From Syntrophomonas sp. DTU019 (lineage in GTDB: Bacteria > Bacillota > Syntrophomonadia > Syntrophomonadales > Syntrophomonadaceae), in the NCBI GenBank assembly GCA_913757435.1, contig CAJYDM010000001.1, positions 62,001 through 126,000 of the forward strand: a DNA stretch of 64,000 nucleotides, read 5' to 3'. A program made the translations under genes and the position numbers. The notes below the pieces were generated by a model that was given only the letters and a program-made list of their open reading frames with translations, had not been told where the DNA came from and ran no database searches. Positions within the stretch are counted from its first letter, which is position 1. Every line of letters begins with the position of its first letter. Below are positions 53,196 to 61,910 of the stretch, piece after piece.

Positions 53196-55073
53196 CTAAG
53201 CCAACACCGTATAGTATACGGCCAATACAGCGCCCACTAGAATTACCAACACACCGCCGAACAGGTAGAGCGCATAGGTCTGTACCTGGCCATTCTCGGT
53301 ATAGCTGAGCTGTTTTCCTGACCAGCCAGTAAAATAAGCCAACCCATTGACCAGTCCATTGACGATCTTCAGGTCCACCCACTCCAGAACCCTGGCGCTG
53401 CCATCGATAAACACCGCCACCAGCCGGGCATATAACTCATCAATATAGTACTTGTGATACAAAATCTCGTAAACAGATGCAAACCTCTGTTTCAGTTCCA
53501 GATGGGAAATGACCTCTTTCTGGTATATCAGCCAGGCCAAGAATATCCCGCCTGCAGCTAAGAGCGATGAGACCACCATTATAGCGATATTCATTTCATG
53601 GTGCGCTGCTCCCGGCGCATTGATATATTTTCCGAATACATTCCCCAACAACGGGGAGCCTACAAATCCGGCCACAACAGACAAGAGCGCCAGTATTAAC
53701 AACGGCCAGGTCATCACTGGCGGCGACTCATGGGCATGGCTTCCTTTGGTACCAGAGCCGAAAAAGGCCACGAAGATGAGCCTGAACATATAGAAAGCGG
53801 TCATAAATGCTACCAGTGAACCTAAACCATACAAGAACAGGTGGCCGCGGGAAAACGCCCCCAAAAGGATCTCATCCTTGCTCCAGAAGCCTGACAAAGG
53901 CGGAATCCCTGCCAGAGCCAGGGCTCCGATCACAAAAGTCCAAGTGGTTACAGGCATCTTTGCTGACAAACGTCCCATCTTCCAGATATCCTGCTCACCG
54001 TGCATAGCATGGATAACGCTGCCAGCTCCCAAAAACAACAGGCTTTTAAAAAAGGCATGGGTCATGAGATGGAACATCCCCGCAGTCATGGCCCCGATAC
54101 CCATGGCCATTACCATATAGCCCAACTGGCTAAGCGTCGAATAAGCCAGGATGCGTTTGATATCGATCTGCACCAGGGCAATAGAAGCTGCAAACAAAGC
54201 CGTGAATCCGCCTACCACGGCGATTAAATACATAGCCTGAGGCACCGCACTGAATATAAAGAAGGCCCGGGCTAAAAGATATACACCGGCTGCCACCATG
54301 GTGGCGGCATGGATCAGAGCGCTCACCGGAGTAGGGCCCTCCATGGCATCCGGCAGCCAGACATGCAGCGGGAATTGGGCTGATTTGCCGACCGGGCCTG
54401 CAAACAGCAGCAGAGCGATGGGCAGTAATACTGCCAGGTTATGATAATCCGTCAGGCGCATGGCCAGATGCTGATAGTCCAGATTGCCGAACAATACCGC
54501 CAGAGCGAGGATGCCTAAAAGGAACCCGAAGTCCCCCACCCGGTTGGTTATGAACGCCTTTTTGGCTGCTTCTTTGGCAGAATCGCGCCCAAACCAGAAG
54601 CCTATCAAGAGGTAGGAGCACAGGCCCACCAGTTCCCAAAATACGAATACCTGGCCGAAGTTGCTGGATAAAACCAGACCCAGCATGGAACCGGCAAAGA
54701 TGCTGTGGTAGGCGAAATAGCTGGATAATCCAGGGTCACCTTCCATGTATCCCAAAGAATAGATCTGCACCAGCAAGGCTACTATGGTAACCACTAAGAG
54801 CATTACTGCACTTAAGGGATCTATTAAAATACCCATATCCACTCGCAGTCCGGGCATCTCCAACCAGCGCACCGCTGCCGTAAAAACCTGGCCGGGTGCG
54901 GCAGTGAATACCTGTATGGCAATCAGTATCGACCAAAGAGTAGATAAGGCCATGGCCAGGATGGAGGTATATGCCGCAGCCTTAGGCCAGCGATGCAAGA
55001 ACAGGCCGATGGCTGCAAAAGCCGCAAACGGCAGTGCTACTATTATCCATGAACCTGAAAAAAGGTCAAACAT
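53196..55073 (-). CDS. nuoL: Complex I membrane subunit NuoL
   Basis: 625 aa, the largest antiporter-like subunit, with the long lateral helix expected near the C-terminus (residues about 530-570). AGPVGKSAQFPLHVWLPDAMEGPTPVSAL is the core proton-channel motif. 15-16 membrane helices. GAGGTAAG precedes the ATG. 12 bases separate it from nuoM. Confidence 0.97.
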   Translation of the reverse strand: MFDLFSGSWIIVALPFAAFAAIGLFLHRWPKAAAYTSILAMALSTLWSILIAIQVFTAAPGQVFTAAVRWLEMPGLRVDMGILIDPLSAVMLLVVTIVALLVQIYSLGYMEGDPGLSSYFAYHSIFAGSMLGLVLSSNFGQVFVFWELVGLCSYLLIGFWFGRDSAKEAAKKAFITNRVGDFGFLLGILALAVLFGNLDYQHLAMRLTDYHNLAVLLPIALLLFAGPVGKSAQFPLHVWLPDAMEGPTPVSALIHAATMVAAGVYLLARAFFIFSAVPQAMYLIAVVGGFTALFAASIALVQIDIKRILAYSTLSQLGYMVMAMGIGAMTAGMFHLMTHAFFKSLLFLGAGSVIHAMHGEQDIWKMGRLSAKMPVTTWTFVIGALALAGIPPLSGFWSKDEILLGAFSRGHLFLYGLGSLVAFMTAFYMFRLIFVAFFGSGTKGSHAHESPPVMTWPLLILALLSVVAGFVGSPLLGNVFGKYINAPGAAHHEMNIAIMVVSSLLAAGGIFLAWLIYQKEVISHLELKQRFASVYEILYHKYYIDELYARLVAVFIDGSARVLEWVDLKIVNGLVNGLAYFTGWSGKQLSYTENGQVQTYALYLFGGVLVILVGAVLAVYYTVLA

Positions 55074-55088
55074 TACTTACCTCACCCC

Positions 55089-55397
55089 TCACCATTTCAT
55101 AAGATTGAAATCATTCAGATTTGTTGAGCTGGCATGCCGGTAAATGGATAGGATTAATGCCAATCCTACCGCAACCTCAGCTGCAGCTACGACGATGACA
55201 AATATGGCAAACAACTGCCCGATAGCTTGATCAGGCCGGATAAAGTGATTGACCGCCACAAAATTGATGTTGGCCGCGTTCAGCATTAACTCCACCGACA
55301 TCAAGACCGCTATGGCATTGCGCTTGGATAAAACCCCATAAATACCGATGCCAAATAAGCAAGTGCCGAGTATCAAATAATGATTAAGACCGATCAT
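55089..55397 (-). CDS. nuoK: Complex I membrane subunit NuoK
   Basis: 102 aa, three membrane helices, with the conserved Glu residues (AVLMSVELMLNAANINFV and AAAEVAVGLALILSIYR) required for proton translocation. Overlaps nuoJ by four bases. Confidence 0.97.
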   Translation of the reverse strand: MIGLNHYLILGTCLFGIGIYGVLSKRNAIAVLMSVELMLNAANINFVAVNHFIRPDQAIGQLFAIFVIVVAAAEVAVGLALILSIYRHASSTNLNDFNLMKW

Positions 55398-55912
55398 GAT
55401 TGCTTAGCTCCTCTCGCCAGTATAATGGCGCCCACTACCGACACCAGCAGCAGTACCGCAGCCGCTTCAAAGGCAATCACATAATTGCCCATGAACAACT
55501 GGGCCAGCATGCCTACTGCGTCTTCAACCGTCTTGCCCTTTATCTGTGGAAGTTCACTGAACCATATAGCCAGAGACAGAGACAAGGTTAAGAGCGCTGC
55601 AATGTAGGCCCCGGCCAGATGTGTTCCCAGACTTGTGTTGAAGAGATTGGTCCGCGCCGGTTCACTGTGCATAACCAGCATAATGGCGAATATGATCAAA
55701 ACTGATATTGCTCCGGCATAGACCAGTATCTGCACCAAACCCAGGAATCCTGCTCCCAGGTTGAAGAACAATGCCGCCACACCCAGGAAAGTCAGGATCA
55801 ATGCCAGGGCACTGTGCACTATATTGCGGCTTAGCACCATCCCCAGAGCGGAGAGCAGAGTGAACCCCGCGACAGCCACAAACACAAGGTCATTGATGAT
55901 CATGCCGCTCAT
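55394..55912 (-). CDS. nuoJ: Complex I membrane subunit NuoJ
   Basis: 172 aa, five helices. LGLVQILVYAGAISVLIIFAIML is the family signature with the flexible pi-bulge helix. The ATG has GGAGGGAAAA upstream and overlaps nuoI by four bases. Confidence 0.96.
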   Translation of the reverse strand: MSGMIINDLVFVAVAGFTLLSALGMVLSRNIVHSALALILTFLGVAALFFNLGAGFLGLVQILVYAGAISVLIIFAIMLVMHSEPARTNLFNTSLGTHLAGAYIAALLTLSLSLAIWFSELPQIKGKTVEDAVGMLAQLFMGNYVIAFEAAAVLLLVSVVGAIILARGAKQS

Positions 55913-56628
55913 TGTTTTCCCTCCTCGGACTTGGCTTTATCACGTTTTTCCTTGGCTACAAAAGCTGTGGCCACCTTACGGGCCTTATCCTTATCATCAA
56001 TCATTAGTGCCGCCATTTTATCCTGCTTCTTTTCGTCTCCTTGCAAGATGATCAGGAGCAGGCTGGCATCTTCCTCAGAATCCACGAATTTAGCCAACAC
56101 CTTACTATTGCCTTTGGATATGGCCCCCTTCATAGCTTGAACCTGCTTGAGGCGCTTAGCTTCAGCTTCAGTGTCAACTTGATCTGCCAGGGCTTCAGGG
56201 GGTATGATTACAGCTTCAGATTCCCCGTCTGCAACCGGTGTGCCAGGCGCTGGGGTGTATATCCTTTTTATGGCGCCGCGCTCAGCGGTGGACAGTTCGA
56301 AATGGTGCGTAAAATAAAGGGTATTGGTAGGACAGGCTTCCACGCACAAGTTGCAGAACATACAATACTGCAAGTCTATGGTATAGCTGACCAGTTGTTT
56401 CTTCTTAGACCCGGGCATGGCTGCACTTTCTAAGCTGAGCACATTGTTGGGGCAGGCCTTGATGCACATTCCGCATACTATACAGTCTTTGGGATCAAAT
56501 TCCAGACAGCCGCGGTAGCGCTCCTGCAAATAAGGCATTACCTCAGGGTACTGTACGGTTATATTCTTTTCTTTGCCATGCTTAAAGGTGATCCCCAGGC
56601 CTTTCAGTAATCCCTTGCCGATCATCAA
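55909..56628 (-). CDS. nuoI: Complex I peripheral iron-sulfur subunit NuoI, extended C-terminus
   Basis: 239 aa. Two [4Fe-4S] motifs: CIVCGMCIKACPNNVLSLE and CMFCNLCVEACPTNTLYF, clusters N6a and N6b. About 80 residues beyond the second cluster are unusual for NuoI: highly charged and Lys/Ala-rich (EAEAKRLKQVQAMKGAISKG, then a Lys/Glu tail). The ATG overlaps nothing; one base separates it from nuoH. Confidence 0.95.
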   Translation of the reverse strand: MMIGKGLLKGLGITFKHGKEKNITVQYPEVMPYLQERYRGCLEFDPKDCIVCGMCIKACPNNVLSLESAAMPGSKKKQLVSYTIDLQYCMFCNLCVEACPTNTLYFTHHFELSTAERGAIKRIYTPAPGTPVADGESEAVIIPPEALADQVDTEAEAKRLKQVQAMKGAISKGNSKVLAKFVDSEEDASLLLIILQGDEKKQDKMAALMIDDKDKARKVATAFVAKEKRDKAKSEEGKQ

Positions 56629-56629
56629 A

Positions 56630-57667
56630 TCACCATCCCATCCAGCGGAATAATTCTATCCCGGCACCGGTCACCAGAATATTGGCCAGACTGACCGGGA
56701 TAAGCACTTTCCAGCTAAAAGACAATAAATGATCCATGCGGATGCGGGGAAAAGTCCACTTCGTCCACATAAATACCAGCATTATCAAATAGGTTTTTAT
56801 TATTATCCACAACCATGAGGGCAGCCAAGGACCATGCCCGCCGCCTAAGAAAAGCGTGGCTGCCAGGACTGAAACCGCCACCAGATTGGTATACTCCGCC
56901 AGGAAGAACAAAGCCCAGCGCATCCCGGTGTATTCGGTATAAGCACCTGCAGTAAGTTCCTGTTCAGCCTCCGGCATGTCGAAAGGCCCGCGGTTCAACT
57001 CCGCAGTAGCTGCGATGAAATAGATTATAAAGGCTACCGGTTGCAAAATAATAAACCACACCCGGTTCTGTGCCGTCACGATGTCTGTCAGATTCAATGA
57101 ACCTGCAATCATCACCACCCCTAAGAGTGAAAAAACCAGGGGGATCTCGTAGCTGATCATCTGCGCCACTGAGCGCATCGCTCCCAGCAGCGACCATTTG
57201 TTATTCGACCCCCAGCCTGCCATCAGCAAACATATAGTTGACAAGGAAGCTAGAGAAATAAAATAAAACAACCCTACATTAAGGTCGACCACCGCCATAT
57301 TATTGCCCAAGGGCAGGACAGCATAGAGCATGACCGACACTATGATAAAGAACATGGGTGCAGTTTTAAAAATCAGCTTGTCCGCCCGAGCAGGAACGAT
57401 GTCTTCTTTCGTAAGCAGTTTCAAAGTATCGGCGATGGTCTGAAAGGCTCCAAAAGGCCCCAGCCGGTTAGGTCCAATACGCTCCTGTATAAATCCCGAT
57501 ACTTTCCTCTCCATCCATACCAGAACGATAGTGTTGACAGTAATTATTAAGACTATTATCGTCCATTGCAGTATGGTGATGATCAGGTCGGCCCAAGGCT
57601 GCGCCAGGCCCATTCCGACCATCCAGGAGGTGAGAAATTCTTCAATATTGATAAAAATTGTCTCCAT
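56630..57667 (-). CDS. nuoH: Complex I membrane subunit NuoH
   Basis: 345 aa, eight helices; forms the quinone chamber. WMERKVSGFIQERIGPNRLGPFG is the family signature; RGPFDMPEAEQELTAGAYTEY holds the acidic loop. AGAGGAGAG precedes the ATG. Confidence 0.98.
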   Translation of the reverse strand: METIFINIEEFLTSWMVGMGLAQPWADLIITILQWTIIVLIITVNTIVLVWMERKVSGFIQERIGPNRLGPFGAFQTIADTLKLLTKEDIVPARADKLIFKTAPMFFIIVSVMLYAVLPLGNNMAVVDLNVGLFYFISLASLSTICLLMAGWGSNNKWSLLGAMRSVAQMISYEIPLVFSLLGVVMIAGSLNLTDIVTAQNRVWFIILQPVAFIIYFIAATAELNRGPFDMPEAEQELTAGAYTEYTGMRWALFFLAEYTNLVAVSVLAATLFLGGGHGPWLPSWLWIIIKTYLIMLVFMWTKWTFPRIRMDHLLSFSWKVLIPVSLANILVTGAGIELFRWMGW

Positions 57668-57692
57668 TTACTTTAACTCTCCTCTTTAACGG

Positions 57693-58793
57693 TTAACGGT
57701 CGGATTCACCCAGAACCGGATCCAAGGTGGCGATATTAGTTATGATGTCCTGCAGTTTGCCGCCACGTGATACCAGAGGCAATGCCATCAGGTTTACGAA
57801 AGATGGGGCCCGTACATGGACCCGATGGGGTTTGTCAGTGCCATTGCTGACGATATGGTATCCCAGTTCACCCTTGGAGGACTCTATACGGTGGTATACC
57901 TCCCGGCCGGCCTGAGGCTTGATTATCCGAGGTACTTTGGCCTGGTAATCCCCTGTGGGCATATCCCGCAAGGCCTGGGCAATTATACGCCCTGATTGTT
58001 CGATTTCTTTAATCCTTACGATATATCTGTCCCAGGAATCACCGGACCCTCCTACCGGGATATCAAATTCGAAACGGTCATAAATACCGTAAGGATCTTC
58101 ACGGCGTATATCATAAGCTACCCCGCAAGCCCGCAGGTTGGGCCCGGTTACTCCGTAGGCAATGGCTTCATCAGCAGACAACACCCCTACCCCTTGGCAG
58201 CGCGCCTGCAGAATCTCGTTGCCACTGAGCAAGCCGTGATATTCCGAAACCATGGCTGGCAAATCCTTTAAGAAGCTCTCTACCGCCGGGTAGAAACTAT
58301 CGGGAAGGTCATGGCTGACTCCGCCGATACGCATATATGATGCGATCAGACGCTGCCCGCTGCTCATCTCAAACATATCCAGGATACGCTCCCGATCCCG
58401 GTAGCAGTAGATCATCCCGGTAGTGGCGCCCAGATCGATGGCCAAACTGCCAGCAAATATCAGGTGGGAGGCGATACGGGACAACTCCGCAACGATGACC
58501 CTGATATACTCAGCCCGCTCTGGAACAGTTATCCCCAGCAATTTTTCCACTGCCTGCACATAGCCCAGAGTGGGCAGATGAGAAGCCAGATAGTCAAGAC
58601 GCGAAGTATACGGAACGAACTGCGCATAGGTGCGGCTTTCAGCTATCTTTTCCACCGAACGATGCACATAGCCGAGATGTACGATCACATCTAGCACGTC
58701 TTCCCCATCCATAATGGTTTCCGCCCTCAGTCCCCCATGTGCGCTAGGGTGCTGGGGGCCAATATTGATAGTGTACGGTTCGGTTTTGATCAT
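57693..58793 (-). CDS. nuoD: Complex I hydrogenase-like subunit NuoD
   Basis: 366 aa, close to standard. Begins with NIGPQHPSAHGGLRAETIMDGE, the quinone-binding loop with the His-Pro-Ser-x-His motif. Not fused to NuoC, unlike Escherichia coli. Overlaps nuoC by four bases. Confidence 0.98.
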   Translation of the reverse strand: MIKTEPYTINIGPQHPSAHGGLRAETIMDGEDVLDVIVHLGYVHRSVEKIAESRTYAQFVPYTSRLDYLASHLPTLGYVQAVEKLLGITVPERAEYIRVIVAELSRIASHLIFAGSLAIDLGATTGMIYCYRDRERILDMFEMSSGQRLIASYMRIGGVSHDLPDSFYPAVESFLKDLPAMVSEYHGLLSGNEILQARCQGVGVLSADEAIAYGVTGPNLRACGVAYDIRREDPYGIYDRFEFDIPVGGSGDSWDRYIVRIKEIEQSGRIIAQALRDMPTGDYQAKVPRIIKPQAGREVYHRIESSKGELGYHIVSNGTDKPHRVHVRAPSFVNLMALPLVSRGGKLQDIITNIATLDPVLGESDR

Positions 58794-59263
58794 TGTCCGG
58801 CCTCCTTTCCGAAATCCTTGCGCAGGGGATGACCGACAAAATCATCCGGCAGCAGTATGCGAACCAGATTGGGGTGACCGCTGAAACTGATTCCCATCAA
58901 ATCATAGGCCTCCCGCTCCTGCCAATCAGCGCTGGGAAAAACTGAGATCAGGGATGGGACCTGAGGCATGTCACGAGGCACTCGTACCTTGACAGCAATT
59001 TTCCTGCCATTGTCGGGAATAGCATAAAGGTGGTAGACCAGTTCAAATACATGTTCATAATCGACTGCACTCAGATTAGCCAGGTAATTCATGCCCCATT
59101 CATTGAGGAGGCCTTGCATAACCGCAACAAGCCGGGCTGCGTTGACTTTTAGATAGACAAAATACTCATCCTGGCTGATCTCCTCGATGTCGGCTGATCC
59201 CTGCAGAGCTGCTAAAAACTCCGCAAGCGGTTCAGCAGCGAGGGAATTATCATGTGGTGCCAT
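58790..59263 (-). CDS. nuoC: Complex I subunit NuoC
   Basis: 157 aa. REAYDLMGISFSGHPNLVRILLPDDFVGHPLRKDF is the NuoC signature (only the first part quoted: REAYDLMGISFSGHP). GGGGTGAG precedes the ATG; it begins directly after the nuoB stop. Confidence 0.97.
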   Translation of the reverse strand: MAPHDNSLAAEPLAEFLAALQGSADIEEISQDEYFVYLKVNAARLVAVMQGLLNEWGMNYLANLSAVDYEHVFELVYHLYAIPDNGRKIAVKVRVPRDMPQVPSLISVFPSADWQEREAYDLMGISFSGHPNLVRILLPDDFVGHPLRKDFGKEAGQ

Positions 59264-59767
59264 TTAATACTCACCCCGCTCCACTTTCTTTTTTAGTTCC
59301 AGGAGGCCATGGAACAAAGCCTCGGGCCGCGGAGGACAGCCAGGCACATACATGTCCACCTTGAAAAGGGCTTCAGCCCCGGGGAGGATGCTGTAACCAT
59401 CCCTGAAGGGACCGCCGCTGGTGGCACAGTTACCCATAGCTAGAACCCATTTGGGAGACGGCATCTGCTCATAAACCCTTTTTACCACCGGGGCCATCTT
59501 AAGGGTTATAGGCCCGGCTACTATCAACAGGTCGGCCTGACGGGGAGAAGCTCGAAACACTTCGTACCCGTAACGGGCGATATCAAAACGGGCCGCACCT
59601 GAGGCCATCATTTCTATCGGACAGCAATTGCATCCGTAGGATAACGGCCAGAATGACCGTGCCCGGCCCCAATTCCATATTTTTTCCAGAGTTGTTACAA
59701 TAATATTGTGTTTCTCCATCTGCTCAATATCGGAAGCCATATCAGCTGATCCGTTCTTTAATACCAC
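59264..59767 (-). CDS. nuoB: Complex I iron-sulfur subunit NuoB (cluster N2)
   Basis: 167 aa from GTG 59767, overlapping the nuoA end by 10 bases; the upstream frame is inside nuoA and a later ATG at 59740 is weaker. The N2 ligands appear as CNCC (Cys48-Cys49 pair), GNCATSGG and [10 protein letters not shown]. The cluster hands electrons to quinone. Confidence 0.96.
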   Translation of the reverse strand: MVLKNGSADMASDIEQMEKHNIIVTTLEKIWNWGRARSFWPLSYGCNCCPIEMMASGAARFDIARYGYEVFRASPRQADLLIVAGPITLKMAPVVKRVYEQMPSPKWVLAMGNCATSGGPFRDGYSILPGAEALFKVDMYVPGCPPRPEALFHGLLELKKKVERGEY

Positions 59768-60114
59768 TTCAAAGCACCTTCTTTCCAGGCATACCATAGA
59801 CCCACTACCAGGATGGCAATGAAGATGATCATCTCCACAAAGGCAAACAGCCCAAGGCTTTGGAATTTTGCCGCCCACGGATAAAGAAAGATAGTCTCCA
59901 CGTCAAAGGCCAGAAATACCAGAGCATAAATGAAGTAGTTGATCTTAAAGCGCATTTGGCTCGGTCCCTGTGTATCGACTCCACACTCATAGGGGAGCAA
60001 CTTCTCCTCACTTGGTTCGGGCTTGGCCCTGAACAGCCAAGCGGCTATCATGGCCGCAATCGGGAAAACCAGAGTTAAGATCAGGAAAACACCGATGGTG
60101 GCGTGTTCTGACAT
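59758..60114 (-). CDS. nuoA: Complex I membrane subunit NuoA
   Basis: 118 aa, three helices. [16 protein letters not shown] is the Cys-containing loop of the family. ATG 60114 chosen because AGGAGG precedes it at 10 bases; a TTG lies 9 bases before. First gene of the nuo operon, which has 11 genes (ABCDHIJKLMN) and no EFG. Confidence 0.97.
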   Translation of the reverse strand: MSEHATIGVFLILTLVFPIAAMIAAWLFRAKPEPSEEKLLPYECGVDTQGPSQMRFKINYFIYALVFLAFDVETIFLYPWAAKFQSLGLFAFVEMIIFIAILVVGLWYAWKEGALKWY

Positions 60115-60468
60115 TGTATTCAATCCTCCTCACCTGACGATCTGCCCAGCTATACTATTAAGACCCTAAACCAGCTGGCCTTTATAAAACCAGCTGATCC
60201 TTATTAGTATGGGCAATAGTTAACCGATTCTTAACATCCCAGGCTATGTTGTTGCCTCAATCAGCAAATAAGTGCAATTATGCATAGATTTTTATCCTAG
60301 ATAATACCTCAACAGAGGCTAACGCTTGTAAAAATAGAAATAGATCCCGAGTAGGTGACAATGATCTTGCTCAGCTACTGGTACCTGGAGTATATAATGC
60401 AAACTTAGTGCCAAATTCCGCGAACGCCAATCTTAGCCTGGTCCGAATTAATGCCTGCCCCTAAGTCT

Positions 60469-60568
60469 AAATTTGACCCCATACCCGCAAAATCGGGATA
60501 ATATGCGATAGCCTGTACAACGGCTAAGGTGAAAAAATGTTCATCCCATGACAATTGGGGTCATATTT
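60469..60568. repeat. Inverted repeat AAATTTGACCCCA with an inner hairpin
   Basis: Arms 60469-60481 (AAATTTGACCCCA) and 60556-60568 (TGGGGTCATATTT) match at 12 of 13 positions. A CCCG/CGGG hairpin (60484-60497) lies inside. Such structures occur as REP-like or small non-autonomous elements. Confidence 0.5.
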
Positions 60569-60780
60569 TACACATCTGCCACAGTATAATTTTACCTGCA
60601 AGCGTCACTTTACTGAGTAATATTTGTACACTAATTGTACACTTTTGCACACCTCTGAGACACCGCCATGTCTTCAATAAGTCTCGCGAATCACCGTACG
60701 CCAGGGCTGGAAACTGAACCGGGGCTTCATCGAACAGATAGTAGTTCTGGGTAGGACAGGGTAGTTCGAAAAAGGTGGGA

Positions 60781-60810
60781 GAAAAATCACGGGCTGCTTT
60801 TATGCAGCCC
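60781..60810 (-). terminator. Terminator of pdxS
   Basis: Minus strand GGGCTGC / GCAGCCC (60791-60797 with 60804-60810) followed by GTGATTTTTC. The opposite strand also ends in ATTT, so bidirectional activity is possible. Confidence 0.7.
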
Positions 60811-60893
60811 ATTTAGCATATTCAGACAGTACCGGCGAACCGTAAACTATCGGTGAGTTAGGAATGCTTTTCCACTACCCCATATTGGCCATT

Positions 60894-61766
60894 CTACCAT
60901 CCCCGCTGCGCGTACTGGTCCTGGAGTTTATCGATTTCCAGTCCCACCATGGCTTCACCCAGGCCTGCCGACACCTCAGCCAACACCACCGGATCATTGT
61001 AATAAGCCGTGGCCCTGACTATGGCCTGCGCCCTCCGGGCGGGATCCTCTGATTTAAAGATGCCCGAGCCGACGAATACGCCGTCACAGCCCAACTGCAT
61101 CATCAAGGCTGCATCTGCGGGAGTGGCAATTCCTCCGGCGGCGAAGTTGACCACCGGCAGTTTTTTGTTTTCGGCCACATATTCCACCAGCTCGAATGGA
61201 GACCCAGTCTCTTTAGCAAAGGTCATGCGTTCCTCGCTGGGAAGCATTTGCACGGTTCTGATTTCAGCCATAATCTGGCGCATATGCCGCACTGCCTCCA
61301 CCACATTACCAGTTCCGGCTTCGCCTTTGGTACGAATCATGGATGCACCTTCACCGATGCGCCGCAGGGCTTCGCCCAAATTTCTGGCTCCGCATACAAA
61401 CGGAATTTTAAAGCTGCGCTTATCGATGTGAAACATATCATCAGCCGGAGTTAATACTTCACTTTCATCTATATAGTCGATGCCAAGGGCCTCCAATATC
61501 TGCGCCTCTACAAAATGTCCTATCCTGACCTTAGCCATAACTGGAATACTAACCGCCGCTTTGATCTGCTTTATCATAGTCGGGTCTGACATACGGGCCA
61601 CACCACCCTGTTTGCGGATATCGGCAGGGACTCTTTCCAAAGCCATGACCGCTACCGCCCCTGCGTTCTCAGCGATCAGGGCCTGCTCAACATTGGTCAC
61701 ATCCATGATGACCCCGCCTTTTAACACCTGGGCCAGGTTCTTGTTGAAATTATGACTTACCTCCAT
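60894..61766 (-). CDS. pdxS: Pyridoxal 5'-phosphate synthase subunit PdxS
   Basis: 290 aa from ATG 61766 after GGGAGG; the frame is open further upstream but across the divergent promoter region. A TIM barrel that makes PLP from ribose 5-phosphate, glyceraldehyde 3-phosphate and ammonia. Diagnostic: [22 protein letters not shown] (Asp and neighbouring region), [12 protein letters not shown] with the catalytic Lys, and SGIFKSEDP. PdxS usually works with the glutaminase PdxT, which is often adjacent, but no pdxT is visible in the window. Confidence 0.97.
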   Translation of the reverse strand: MEVSHNFNKNLAQVLKGGVIMDVTNVEQALIAENAGAVAVMALERVPADIRKQGGVARMSDPTMIKQIKAAVSIPVMAKVRIGHFVEAQILEALGIDYIDESEVLTPADDMFHIDKRSFKIPFVCGARNLGEALRRIGEGASMIRTKGEAGTGNVVEAVRHMRQIMAEIRTVQMLPSEERMTFAKETGSPFELVEYVAENKKLPVVNFAAGGIATPADAALMMQLGCDGVFVGSGIFKSEDPARRAQAIVRATAYYNDPVVLAEVSAGLGEAMVGLEIDKLQDQYAQRGW

Positions 61767-61811
61767 TTTGGCGCCTCCCTTGTATGCTCTGAATAATTTT
61801 GTTAAGCTTAA

Positions 61812-61823
61812 TGTACCGATACA
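61812..61823. promoter_or_regulatory. Operator-like palindrome TGTACCGATACA
   Basis: TGTA-CCGA-TACA, between pdxS and the MocR gene, probably bound by the MocR regulator. Its minus-strand neighbours are the region just before pdxS. Confidence 0.55.
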
Positions 61824-61856
61824 ATTTATTGACTTTCCATGACAGTATTTGCCGTA

Positions 61857-61869
61857 ATGTAATACATTA
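61857..61869. promoter_or_regulatory. Operator-like palindrome AATGTA-A-TACATT
   Basis: Perfect 6-bp arms with one central base, the same TGTA...TACA theme. Confidence 0.5.
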
Positions 61870-61910
61870 TTGCACACACCCCATTTGGTGTCAACGAGGT
61901 GGCCCATAGT

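Larger units (their letters stand above)
60115..60893. other. Long gap between nuoA and pdxS
   Basis: No convincing gene. Contains the nuo promoter region (no consensus -35/-10 pair found), a palindromic repeat at 60469-60568, a GTGTACAA-TTA-GTGTACAA repeat near 60625-60645 (minus strand), and the pdxS terminator. A minus-strand frame of 83 codons (60561-60812) has no ribosome site. Confidence 0.5.

Noticed and set aside
59768-59878. Longer NuoB reading frame
   Set aside because: It lies inside nuoA and its peptide has no NuoB character; GTG 59767 fits the ribosome site.
60561-60812. 83-codon minus-strand frame in the nuoA-pdxS gap
   Set aside because: No ribosome site, no recognisable family, and it includes the pdxS terminator hairpin.
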